Assembly: GCA_017541825.1 (NCBI GenBank)
Contig: JAFXYJ010000063.1
Location: forward strand, 1 to 43,134
Origin: Oscillospiraceae bacterium
GTDB taxonomy: Bacteria; Bacillota; Clostridia; Oscillospirales; Oscillospiraceae
Length of the DNA: 43,134 nt
Direction of reading: 5' to 3'
Of this stretch, positions 1 through 7,444 are shown in pieces; position 1 is the first letter of the stretch; the number at the start of each line of letters is the position of its first letter. Below the pieces are notes generated by a model. The model saw nothing but the letters and a program-made list of their open reading frames with translations. It searched no databases and was not told where the DNA came from. A program made the translations under genes and the position numbers.

Positions 1-19
1 ATGACCTCCCGCACAGCAA

Positions 20-57
20 AGGACGGCGGCCGCTGCCATGGCCGCGGCCGCCGTCCT
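20..57 (-). terminator. GC-rich hairpin after the radical SAM gene
   Basis: A 14-bp perfect inverted repeat (arms 20-33 and 44-57, AGGACGGCGGCCGC and its complement) lies just past the stop codon of the minus-strand radical SAM gene. On the minus strand it is followed only by TTTGCTG, so the T-tract is weak. It is probably a terminator or 3'-end stabiliser. Confidence 0.6.
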
Positions 58-64
58 CTCGTTA

Positions 65-946
65 TTATTCAATCGTCCCTTCGAGGATCTTCAGATCGTA
101 GGGCTCAAAGCGCACACGGCGGTAGGCCTCCACGTCCAGCTTCACGCCGGTCCAGTCGGAATGGGGGGTGCCGTCCTGCTTGATGAGCACGTCGTAGAGG
201 ATGTCGTAGGTCTCGCCGTCGATCTCCTCGGTGATGGTGCTGTAGGGCAGCGTACGGTGGTAGGCGATGTGCTGGCCGTTGTTGTCAAAGTGATAGCCGC
301 AGCGGATGCGGCAGCCGTCCAGCCCGAGATACCGGAAGTTGGCCATCAGGTCCTCGAGGATCTCGTCGCCCTCGCGCCGGTAAAGGTTGTCCAGCGTGGT
401 GACGGTGTAGTCCGCGCGGAACTGGATGGGCAGGCCGTATTTGCCGAAGCGGTCGGCAAAGGCTTTCATGTCGTCGTGGGGATAGCCGTCGAAGAGCACG
501 CAGTTGATGCGCACGGGGACATACAGACGTCCCAGCAGCGAGTCGTTGCTCTCCTCCACATAGTGGATCATATGCCGGGAGACGTTGATGCAGGTGATCT
601 TGTCCCTGTTCACGCGGGTGAAGTCGATGATCCGCTCCTCGGGAAAGAGCTCGGAGACCGGCAGGGTCGTGTTGATGAACACCCGGTGGCCGGCGGGGAT
701 GCAGTCCATCATGACCTGCAGTCCGTCCGGATCGGAGAAGGGCTCGCCGCCGGTGAAAACGAAATCGCACCGGGGAGTGATCTCGTGGAGCATGCGGATG
801 CTCTCGCAGACCTTCTCCACGCTGAAGCCCTCGGGATTCTTGTACTCCTGCTTGTTGATGCAGAACGGGCAGTTGTTTTTGCAGTCGTAGGGCACGAATA
901 CCGTGACCGTGGCGCCGCCCTCGCGGGTCATATATCTGTTTGCCAT
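65..946 (-). CDS. Radical SAM protein, function unassigned
   Basis: A 293-residue protein with the radical SAM [4Fe-4S] motif CX3CX2C at C22, C26 and C29 (CKNNCPFC). The glycine-rich TGGEP motif around residues 65-70 contributes to SAM binding in this superfamily. The rest fits a single partial TIM barrel, and I see no C-terminal SPASM or auxiliary-cluster cysteine array, so one cluster is expected. The cytoplasmic enzyme would cleave SAM to a 5'-deoxyadenosyl radical; the substrate cannot be read from the sequence. The start at 946 is preceded by AGAGGTG at a slightly long spacing. The gene diverges from the URO-D/transporter operon and has its own promoter-like site. Activating enzymes and small-molecule-modifying radical SAM enzymes are both possible. 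Family call is firm, substrate unknown. Confidence 0.9.
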   Translation of the reverse strand: MANRYMTREGGATVTVFVPYDCKNNCPFCINKQEYKNPEGFSVEKVCESIRMLHEITPRCDFVFTGGEPFSDPDGLQVMMDCIPAGHRVFINTTLPVSELFPEERIIDFTRVNRDKITCINVSRHMIHYVEESNDSLLGRLYVPVRINCVLFDGYPHDDMKAFADRFGKYGLPIQFRADYTVTTLDNLYRREGDEILEDLMANFRYLGLDGCRIRCGYHFDNNGQHIAYHRTLPYSTITEEIDGETYDILYDVLIKQDGTPHSDWTGVKLDVEAYRRVRFEPYDLKILEGTIE

Positions 947-981
947 TATATCTGTTACACCTCTTTTGCGTACTGCACGGG

Positions 982-1011
982 ATTATAGCATATATATTTC
1001 AAGAATGCCAG
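982..1011 (-). promoter_or_regulatory. Putative promoter of the radical SAM gene
   Basis: On the minus strand CTGGCA (1011-1006) and a perfect TATAAT (987-982) are separated by 18 bp. A start near 975 would leave a leader of about 29 nt carrying the ribosome binding site. Prediction from sequence only. Confidence 0.5.
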
Positions 1012-1073
1012 CACTTTCTTCAATACTTCTCAACATTGTTCTCACGTTGGAAAAAGACGGCAGATGTAAAAAA

Positions 1074-1099
1074 CGATAGCCGTGCTATTGTCTTTTTTT
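1074..1099 (+). terminator. Orphan intrinsic-terminator-like hairpin upstream of the URO-D operon
   Basis: A 7-bp stem (CGATAGC, loop CGT, GCTATTG with one G-T pair) is followed by seven consecutive T residues on the plus strand. No plus-strand gene lies upstream, so if functional it would attenuate a leader of the downstream URO-D operon or end a small RNA. The 9-mer CGGCAGATG flanks it on both sides (1058-1066 and 1126-1134). A 14-bp palindrome (1169-1182) lies between it and the gene. I could not identify a clear promoter for the operon. Confidence 0.45.
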
Positions 1100-1214
1100 G
1101 TGCTGTCGTTACGAGGATATTTGTTCGGCAGATGGTATTATAAGAGGGTAAGTAATTTTATGTGAAACAGCCGGATCCGGCTCCGGCCTGACCGTTTTGA
1201 TGAGGAGGATTAAA

Positions 1215-2297
1215 ATGGTTAAAGTCACACCGAAAGAAAACTGGATGAAGTACGTCGGCGGCGGCACGCCTGAGTACATCCCCTATTACGCGATGATGGG
1301 CGACGAGTACCTGGGCGAATCGGCCGTAAAGGGCATCATGGCCAATATCTTCCCCAACAACATGTTCGAGGACGGCGGCTATGACATGTGGGGCGTGCGC
1401 CATGTGGCGGCCTACGGCACCAACAACGCCACCATGCCCGACGTCAGAAACATCCTGCTCCACGAGATCGACGACTGGAAAGACGTCGTAAAGTTCCCCG
1501 AGAAGCCCGCGACCACCCCCGATTACAAGAAGATGTACGATGACAGCGTCAAGATGATGCGCATCGACCGCACCCAGTCAGCCGTTCACGCCGGCCCGAA
1601 CTTCATGCCCTTCCAGGAGCTGATGGGCCTGATGGGCTTTGAGGGCGGCCTGATCGCCCTGGTGGAGGATCCCGACACGGTCAGCGAGATGCTCAACGCC
1701 ATGCTGGATCTGCTGGAACCCTACTACAACGAGTACATCGACGTCTTCAAGCCCGACCTCTGGTCCATGGGCGACGACATCTGCTCCAAGCAGGCGCCGT
1801 TCGTGTCGGTCGAGACCTACAGGAAGGTGTTCAAGCCCCTGTACGAGCGCATGGCCAAGCCCGCCAACGACCGGGGCATCCCCATCATCTTCCACAACTG
1901 CGGCCACATCCTGCCGATCCTGGGCGACATGGTAGACTTCGGCGTGGCGGCCACCGACCCCTTCGAGCCGAGCAACGACATCCTCGGCACGAAGGAAAAG
2001 TACAAGGGCAAGCTCTCGTTGACCTGCGCGCCCTGGTGGCACGAGTGGATGCCGGCCAATTATCCCGAATACGACGAGGAAGAGCTGCGCCAGCACGTGC
2101 GCGACTACATCGACAAGTACGCCCCCGGCGGCGCCTTCGCTTTCTACGCCTGGCCGCTGAGCTACTTCGGCGATCCCGTCATCGAGGAGGTCAAGCTCAT
2201 CATCCGCGACGAGGCCCACTGGTACGGCCGCGAGTACATGGGCTACAAGGCCGACGGCGAGCGTCTTCCCTTCAAGCTGCCCGAAAGAAAAGCTTGA
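1215..2297 (+). CDS. URO-D-fold corrinoid methyltransferase-like protein, copy 1
   Basis: A 360-residue protein of the uroporphyrinogen decarboxylase (URO-D) superfamily, closest in style to the MtaA/CmuA/MtvB methyltransferase group rather than HemE. It lacks HemE's N-terminal arginine-rich substrate motif. It has a HNCGH motif at residues 227-231, matching the His-X-Cys zinc motif of methylcobamide transferases. A further Cys at 271 lies in CAPWWHEW, but the usual C-terminal zinc Cys is not evident. The likely role is methyl-group transfer to or from a corrinoid, or demethylation of a methoxylated or methylated substrate; this is inference. The ATG at 1215 is chosen because GAGGAGGA sits 5 nt upstream of it; a longer frame starting at a TTG would read through that site. 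The next gene is a near-duplicate and the third a transporter. No corrinoid protein or activase is in the window. Confidence 0.85.
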   Translation: MVKVTPKENWMKYVGGGTPEYIPYYAMMGDEYLGESAVKGIMANIFPNNMFEDGGYDMWGVRHVAAYGTNNATMPDVRNILLHEIDDWKDVVKFPEKPATTPDYKKMYDDSVKMMRIDRTQSAVHAGPNFMPFQELMGLMGFEGGLIALVEDPDTVSEMLNAMLDLLEPYYNEYIDVFKPDLWSMGDDICSKQAPFVSVETYRKVFKPLYERMAKPANDRGIPIIFHNCGHILPILGDMVDFGVAATDPFEPSNDILGTKEKYKGKLSLTCAPWWHEWMPANYPEYDEEELRQHVRDYIDKYAPGGAFAFYAWPLSYFGDPVIEEVKLIIRDEAHWYGREYMGYKADGERLPFKLPERKA

Positions 2298-2331
2298 TTC
2301 TGCAATAAAAACAAGGTAAAGGAGGGTCCAT

Positions 2332-3414
2332 ATGGTACAGATCACACCGAAAGAAAACTGGCTGAGGCTCGTCAACGGCGGCACGCCCGAGTACATCCCC
2401 TATTACGCGATGATGGGCGACGAGTACCGGGGCGAAGCGCACACCAAAGGCATTTTTGCCAACATCTTCCCCAGCACGCAGTTCATGGACGGCGGCTATG
2501 ACATGTGGGGCGTGCGGCAGGTAGCGGCTCCCGGCACCAACAATGCCACGATGCCCGATGTCCGGAACATCCTTCTCCCGGAGATCGACGACTGGAAGAA
2601 GATCGTCAAGTTCCCCAAAAAGCCCGAAGGACGGCCGGATTACGAGAAGATGTACGAGGACAGCATCAAGATGTTCAACATCGACCGCAGCCGCAGCGCC
2701 GTGAGCGCGGGCCCGGGCTTCTCTCCCTTCCAGCAGCTCGTCGGCATGATGGGCTTCGAGGGCGGCCTGATCGCCCTGGCAGAGGATCCCGACGCGGTGA
2801 GCGAGATGCTCAACGCCATGATCGATTTCCTGGAGCCCTACTACACCGAGTACATTGACGTCTTCAAGCCCGACCTGTGGTCCCTGGCGGACGACTCCTG
2901 CTCCAAGCAGGCGCCGTTCATGTCCGTGGAAACCTACCGGGAGGTCTTCAAGCCCATGTACGAGCGGCTGTGCAAGCCCGCCAACGACCGGGGCATCCCC
3001 ATCATGTTCCACAACTGCGGCCACGTCCTGCCGATCCTGGGCGACATGGTCGACTTCGGTGTGACGATCACCGACCCCTTCGAGCCGAGCAACGACATCC
3101 TGGCTACCAAGGAGAAATACAAGGGCAAGCTCTCCGTGGTCTGCGCCCCCTGGTGGCACGAGTGGATGCCGGCCAACTATCCCCAGTACGACGAGGAGGA
3201 GCTGCGCCAGCACGTCCGCGACTACATCGACGCCTACGCCCCCGGCGGCGCCTTCGCGTTCTACGCCTGGCCGCTGAGCTATTTCGGCGACCCGGTCATT
3301 GAGGAGGTCAAGCTCATCATCCGCGACGAGGCCTACTGGTACGGCCGCGAGTACACGGGCTACACCGCCGACGGTCCGCGCCAGCCGCTCGTTCTGCCGG
3401 AGCGGAAGGCCTGA
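2332..3414 (+). CDS. URO-D-fold corrinoid methyltransferase-like protein, copy 2
   Basis: A 360-residue protein of exactly the same length as the preceding gene and colinear with it without gaps. By eye about four in five residues are identical, so this is a tandem duplication. The HNCGH zinc-type motif and the CAPWWHEW segment are both kept. Differences cluster in the first third (for example residues 14-17 and 41-60) and around residues 183-190, which may reflect altered substrate preference. A strong AAGGAGGG site precedes the ATG, and the gap to copy 1 is 34 nt, so the two are co-transcribed. Two subunits of a heteromer, or two enzymes for related substrates feeding the same pathway, are both plausible. 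It is not the haem-pathway HemE. Confidence 0.85.
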   Translation: MVQITPKENWLRLVNGGTPEYIPYYAMMGDEYRGEAHTKGIFANIFPSTQFMDGGYDMWGVRQVAAPGTNNATMPDVRNILLPEIDDWKKIVKFPKKPEGRPDYEKMYEDSIKMFNIDRSRSAVSAGPGFSPFQQLVGMMGFEGGLIALAEDPDAVSEMLNAMIDFLEPYYTEYIDVFKPDLWSLADDSCSKQAPFMSVETYREVFKPMYERLCKPANDRGIPIMFHNCGHVLPILGDMVDFGVTITDPFEPSNDILATKEKYKGKLSVVCAPWWHEWMPANYPQYDEEELRQHVRDYIDAYAPGGAFAFYAWPLSYFGDPVIEEVKLIIRDEAYWYGREYTGYTADGPRQPLVLPERKA

Positions 3415-3479
3415 TCGCTCTGCGCATTCTACGTGCATCCCCCCGCAAGGGGAAAGAATAATAAAAGGAGGATAATACC

Positions 3480-4925
3480 GTGAACGAAAGCAAACTGACA
3501 AATGCCCAAATCACAAAGTACAGTATGATGGGTCTGACCCAGTTCATGGCGATGATGCCCGCATTCATGTACTACCGCACCTTCCTGCAGGTCAACCTGA
3601 AGGTCCCCGCGGAGATGCTGGCTGTCCTGGTGCTGATCGGCACCGGCGTCGACTTCGTGCTGTCCCTGGTCGCCGGTCCTGTCGTGGAGAAGAGCACGGG
3701 CGGCAAGTGGGGCAAATTCCGTATCTTCTTTGCCACCTTCCCCTGGATCATGTTCGCCGGCGCCATCGTAGTCTTTATCGCGCCTGCCTCCATCGCCAGC
3801 CCCCTGGTCAAGGGCCTTATCACGATCGTCGGCTACATCATGATCGTCGCCTCCGTCAGCTTCATGGGCAACGCAAACTTCGGCGTCATGGCCGCCATGG
3901 CCGGCCCCTCGCTGACTGACCGCAACCGCATGTCTGTCAAGGCCGCCCAGATGATGGCTCTGGCCACGATCGTTACCTCTCTGACGATCCTGCCCATCAA
4001 GACCGCCATCTACAACGCCACCGGCAACGAGCAGCTCGGCTACCTGATCGTGTCCGCCCTCTTCGGCGCCACGGTGCTGTTCGGCGCCAAGTGCGTGCTG
4101 GACGTCTCCAAGCCCTACGACCTGCCCCGTCCTGCCATGACTCCCGAGGAGAAGGCCAAGCTGCCCAAGGGTCCCAGCGTCGGCGCCATGTTCGCCTCCG
4201 TCGCCAAGAACCCCCAGCTGCTGGTCCTGATGCTGGTCTACACGATCTATAACTTCGGCTTCAACTTCGCCGCCGGCTTTGAGATGTATTTCTTCATGTT
4301 CTGGAAGCTGACGCCCGCGACCTTCACCGCCGCCTTCACCATTCACTCCACCGTTCGTTCCGTTGCCTCCTATGTCGGCGCCATGATCGGCCCCACGCTG
4401 GGCAACAAGCTGGGCAAGAAAAAGGCTCTGTGGGTCGGCCTCGGCCTCTGGGGCGCCGGCCTGCTGGGCGCTTACCTGTGCATCGGCGGCACCACCCCCT
4501 GGTATTTCTACACCATCTTCGCTTCCATCAACGCCATGGCCATGTACATCTTCGCCGGCTTCGGCGTAAACTACTTCCTGGATGCCGGCGAGTACGGCTA
4601 CTACAAGACGGGTGAGGACAACCGGACCATCGCCATGGCCATGTTCAACATCCCCATCAAGATCGCCACGATGGTCGCCGGCACGATGTCCGGTCTGGCT
4701 CTGGGCTGGATCAACTTCGACTCCGTCTCCATCTACGGCGGCGCCGTGACGCCCGAGATCCAGAAGGGCTTCCTGTTCTGGTTCACCCTGTTCCCGGCCA
4801 TCTGCATGTTCGTCGCCACCGCTCTGGTCATCGTCTGCTACAAGATCAGTGACAAGGACGCCGCCTTCTACGCCGCGGAGAACGCCAAGAAGATGGCTCC
4901 AATGCCTGCCGCGCCGGAGGAATGA
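3480..4925 (+). CDS. MFS transporter of the GPH (MFS_2) cation symporter type
   Basis: A 481-residue polytopic membrane protein with about 12 hydrophobic segments and a charged central loop near residues 205-235. The overall pattern, including the N-terminal DFVLSLVAGPVVEKS stretch after the second helix and the late DNRTIAMAMFNIPIK segment, fits the glycoside-pentoside-hexuronide:cation symporter branch of the major facilitator superfamily. It starts at GTG 3480, preceded by AAAGGAGG at good spacing. It lies 65 nt after the second URO-D gene. The gap holds a small CCCC-GCAA-GGGG hairpin (3441-3452) without a T-tract, more like an mRNA stabiliser than a terminator. The context suggests it imports the substrate, or exports the product, of the URO-D proteins. 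Substrate unknown. Confidence 0.85.
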   Translation: MNESKLTNAQITKYSMMGLTQFMAMMPAFMYYRTFLQVNLKVPAEMLAVLVLIGTGVDFVLSLVAGPVVEKSTGGKWGKFRIFFATFPWIMFAGAIVVFIAPASIASPLVKGLITIVGYIMIVASVSFMGNANFGVMAAMAGPSLTDRNRMSVKAAQMMALATIVTSLTILPIKTAIYNATGNEQLGYLIVSALFGATVLFGAKCVLDVSKPYDLPRPAMTPEEKAKLPKGPSVGAMFASVAKNPQLLVLMLVYTIYNFGFNFAAGFEMYFFMFWKLTPATFTAAFTIHSTVRSVASYVGAMIGPTLGNKLGKKKALWVGLGLWGAGLLGAYLCIGGTTPWYFYTIFASINAMAMYIFAGFGVNYFLDAGEYGYYKTGEDNRTIAMAMFNIPIKIATMVAGTMSGLALGWINFDSVSIYGGAVTPEIQKGFLFWFTLFPAICMFVATALVIVCYKISDKDAAFYAAENAKKMAPMPAAPEE

Positions 4926-4965
4926 TCTCCCAGCGGACAACGGCATAAATCAAAAGCACATTAAA

Positions 4966-5003
4966 GGGGCTGCCGCGTTTTCCGCGGCAGCCCCGATTCT
5001 TTT
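4966..5003 (+). terminator. Intrinsic terminator of the URO-D/MFS operon
   Basis: A perfect 12-bp stem (GGGGCTGCCGCG, 4966-4977, loop TTTTC, complement 4983-4994) is followed by GATTCTTTT. It lies 40 nt after the transporter stop codon. Confidence 0.85.
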
Positions 5004-5085
5004 GTCTCCCTTCGGCAATCATCCCGCGTTTGCCGCCCGCGGAAACCTCGGATTCGTCATTCTCCATAAGAATTCCGCCGGGCTA

Positions 5086-5114
5086 TTGACGAATCGGTCC
5101 CGAAACATGATAAT
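5086..5114 (+). promoter_or_regulatory. Putative sigma-A promoter of the AEC transporter gene
   Basis: TTGACG (5086-5091) and GATAAT (5109-5114) are separated by exactly 17 bp, each one mismatch from consensus. They lie between the upstream terminator and the gene start. Confidence 0.65.
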
Positions 5115-5140
5115 AACGGCGGAAAGTAAGGGGGATCGGG

Positions 5141-6049
5141 ATGGTCGATATGCGTGCCCTGCTGGATCTGCAGGGCCAGTTGTTTCTTCTGGCGCTGCTG
5201 GGCGTGCTTTTTCGCCGCCGGCTGACCGGCGCCGATTTTCAGCAGGATCTGTCCACTCTCGTGATGGATCTGATCCTGCCCTGCAATATCATAACGTCGT
5301 TCCAGACCGCGCTCACGGGCGATCTGGTCTCCCGGTCGATCCATGTGCTCATCGTCTCTCTGGCCGGACAGACCTTCGCCTTTCTTCTGGCGACTGTGCT
5401 GTACCGGCGGGCGGCCCCGGACCGGGCCTGCGTGATGCGCTTCGCGACACTCTGCTCCAACGCCGCTTTTCTCGGCATCCCCGTGGTCGAGGGCATATGG
5501 CACGGCGAGGGCGTGCTGCTGGCCACGATCTTCCTGCTGCCTCAGCGGTTTTTCATGTGGTCTGTCGGGCTGGGCTTTTTCACTTCCGGCAGCGGCAGGG
5601 GCATGTGGAAACGGCTGCTGACCAACCACTGCATCATCGCCATGATGATCGGTCTGGTGCTGATGTTCACCCAGTGGCAGCTGCCCGTCCCGGTACAGGC
5701 GACGATCACCTGCCTGAGCCGCTGCACCACCGGGATGAGCATGTTCCTCGTGGGCATGATCATCTCGCAGATCCGCCGGTCCGATTTTCTCGACGGTGCG
5801 GTGCTGTGGCTCACCGTGCTGCGGCTGGTGCTGATGCCGGGAGTGATCTGGCTGGGCTGCCGTCTCTTCCGCATCGAGGCCACGGCGGCCAGCGTGTCGG
5901 TGCTCCTCACGGCCATGCCCGCCGGAGCCACGACGGCGCTGCTCGCCGCCCGTTACGGCCGTGCCGAGGGCTTCGCCGCCAGCGTGGTCACCGTGTCAAC
6001 GCTGCTCTCGCTCCTCACGATCCCGCTGTGGGGCTGGATAATGTCATAA
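5141..6049 (+). CDS. AEC family transporter (auxin efflux carrier / malate permease type)
   Basis: A 302-residue integral membrane protein with about ten hydrophobic helices in two repeats. The N-terminal half carries the family pattern of a first helix, a basic loop (FRRRL) and then LVMDLILPCNIITSF. The helix-breaking LILPC stretch is typical of AEC (bile/arsenite/riboflavin-like fold) carriers. Bacterial members usually export or exchange organic acids such as malate or malonate. The ATG at 5141 follows a G-rich ribosome binding site (AAGGGGGATCGGG); an ATG three codons later is an alternative. The downstream carbonic-anhydrase-like gene starts 25 nt after the stop, so the two are probably one transcript. 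Substrate cannot be assigned. Confidence 0.85.
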   Translation: MVDMRALLDLQGQLFLLALLGVLFRRRLTGADFQQDLSTLVMDLILPCNIITSFQTALTGDLVSRSIHVLIVSLAGQTFAFLLATVLYRRAAPDRACVMRFATLCSNAAFLGIPVVEGIWHGEGVLLATIFLLPQRFFMWSVGLGFFTSGSGRGMWKRLLTNHCIIAMMIGLVLMFTQWQLPVPVQATITCLSRCTTGMSMFLVGMIISQIRRSDFLDGAVLWLTVLRLVLMPGVIWLGCRLFRIEATAASVSVLLTAMPAGATTALLAARYGRAEGFAASVVTVSTLLSLLTIPLWGWIMS

Positions 6050-6074
6050 TAATCCGCATGAAGGAGATACCGTT

Positions 6075-6572
6075 ATGAAGTACACGATCAAGGGAAAATC
6101 GCCGCAGTGCCATCCCACGGCCCGCGCCGCCGACAGCGCCGTTCTGGCGGGCAGCGTGACGCTCGCGGAAAACGCCAGCGTGTGGTACGGCGCCGTCCTC
6201 CGCGGCGATATCGGCGGCGTGTCCGTGGGGGCGAACAGCAACATACAGGACAACTGCGTGCTGCACAACGCGCGCGTCGGCGCCTCCGTGACGGTGGGCC
6301 ACGGCGTCGTGCTCGACGGCTGCACGGTGGAGGACAACTGCCTGATCGGCATGCACGCGACCGTGCTCTCCCGCGCCGTGATCGGCGCCGGGAGTCTCGT
6401 CGCGGCCGGGACGCTGATCACGGCGGACACCGTGATCCCGCCGGGAAGCGTCGTGATGGGCGTGCCCGGAAAGGTCCGCGCCGCGGTGAGCGACGCGCAT
6501 CTGGCCATGATCGCCGACAGCGTGAACGAGTACCTCACCCTCGCCCCGGAGGAGCTGCCGGTTGTCGGCTGA
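6075..6572 (+). CDS. Gamma-carbonic-anhydrase-like hexapeptide-repeat protein
   Basis: A 165-residue left-handed beta-helix protein of the gamma-carbonic anhydrase (YrdA/PaaY/CamH) group, normally a homotrimer with zinc bound by three histidines from neighbouring subunits. The core runs LHNARVG, VTVGHGVVLDGCTV, NCLIGMHATVL. Two expected ligands are visible at H64 (LHN) and H76 (VGHG). The third, five residues further on in VVLHGC of family members, is aspartate here (D81). An extra H94 occurs where Gly is usual (GMHA for GMGA). The metal site is therefore altered and CO2 hydration should not be assumed. A strong AAGGAGATA ribosome binding site precedes the ATG. No clear terminator follows; the next 860 bp are repeat-rich. 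Confidence 0.88.
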   Translation: MKYTIKGKSPQCHPTARAADSAVLAGSVTLAENASVWYGAVLRGDIGGVSVGANSNIQDNCVLHNARVGASVTVGHGVVLDGCTVEDNCLIGMHATVLSRAVIGAGSLVAAGTLITADTVIPPGSVVMGVPGKVRAAVSDAHLAMIADSVNEYLTLAPEELPVVG

Positions 6573-6670
6573 GCCGGCGGACCGGATCTGCGCAGCCGCC
6601 CCGGGCGCGGGGGATCGCACCTGATCGGCGGTGGTCTGCCGGGACCGGCGCTTTTGCTCTGTTGGCAGTG

Positions 6671-7400
6671 CTGACTTACAGGCAATTCGCTTTTTTCCGT
6701 GACCGGGGCAGCTCCATCCAGCTCCATTGTCGGTGGTTATCTCAGGTAAAGCGCATTCTGTCGTGACCGGGGTTTTAAGCATTCAGCTCCATTGTCGGTA
6801 CTATACGAAAGTAATGCGCATTTTTCTTTGCGTATCTTTCTTTTGAAAAGCCCAAAAGAAAGATACGCGAGAAAGAAAAGGCTCGGTGCAAGATTATAGG
6901 CGGACGCCTCTTAAGTCTATCACTTAAGAGGCTGCTGCGCCGCCGGTCGCGCCACCCCGCTTACGCTCCGGCGCTTGGTTGGAAATAAGGGAAGGTTTAG
7001 CGCTCTCACCATGCTGTCGCAGGTGCGTACACTTGTCGGCGTACCGTCTTGCCGTAGGGGCGATTCTTGAAACGCCCACACATCGTAAACTCACACACCA
7101 ACGCAGCGCCGGAGCGAAAACTCCCGTTCACAAAAACACAGCCGTGCAGCGGAGGGCCGAAGTGGTCGACGAAGCCCGCAGCGTCGGCGCGGCTGTGTTT
7201 TTGAAAGGACGAGCAGCGGAGTGAATGAGCTTTCGAGCCTGCGAGGAAGCGAACGATACGAAGCTTGCGAGGACGCTCTGCAGCACAGAAAAGACCCGCA
7301 AAAAGGCGAATTGCCTGAAAGTCAGTATAACAATCGAGCTGAATGCGATAAACCCCGGTAACGGATAAAAAGCCCCGGATACGGATAAATATGCGATACG
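6671..7400. repeat. Gene-free repeat block with direct and inverted copies of a ~64-bp unit
   Basis: The 860 bp between 6572 and 7432 hold no convincing gene. Two tandem units start at 6699 and 6763 (64 bp apart), both with GTGACCGGGG, CAGCTCCATTGTCGGT (6719-6734 and 6784-6799) and a GCGCATT-like end. A third diverged copy lies in reverse orientation at about 7298-7363. The block 6671-7325 is bounded by 20-bp inverted repeats with one mismatch (6671-6690 and 7306-7325, core CAGGCAATTCGC and its complement). Inside are perfect hairpins: arms 6830-6845/6853-6868 (16 bp), 6906-6915/6923-6932 (10 bp) and 7131-7144/7190-7203 (14 bp). Three degenerate GATAAA...CCCCGG...ACG units occupy 7347-7400. 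It looks like the remains of a non-coding mobile or repeat family; no transposase is seen. Confidence 0.7.
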
Positions 7401-7444
7401 AATAACAGGGACTGCATCAAAGCAGTCCCTGTTATTCGTATCGC
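7393..7444 (-). terminator. Perfect 23-bp palindromic hairpin overlapping the truA stop codon
   Basis: Arms 7393-7415 and 7422-7444 are perfectly complementary over 23 bp around a 6-nt loop (ATCAAA). The right arm contains the last codons and the stop of truA. It probably acts as a terminator or 3' stabiliser for truA, but no strong T-tract follows on the minus strand. Confidence 0.6.

Noticed and set aside
1215-3414. HemE (uroporphyrinogen decarboxylase proper)
   Set aside because: The N-terminal substrate-binding arginine motif is absent and a His-X-Cys metal motif is present, pointing to the methyltransferase branch.
3429-4946. Open frame of about 500 codons antisense to the GPH transporter
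   Set aside because: It mirrors the transporter gene exactly, has low-complexity Gly/Asp/His/Val-rich composition and no ribosome binding site. It is a by-product of high GC codon use.
6979-7224. Possible 81-residue protein within the repeat block
   Set aside because: It starts and ends inside inverted repeats, lacks a good ribosome binding site and has no folded-protein character. More likely non-coding.
6671-7400. CRISPR array or insertion sequence
   Set aside because: Only two direct units and one diverged inverted unit are present, without unique spacers of constant length, and no transposase or cas gene is found.
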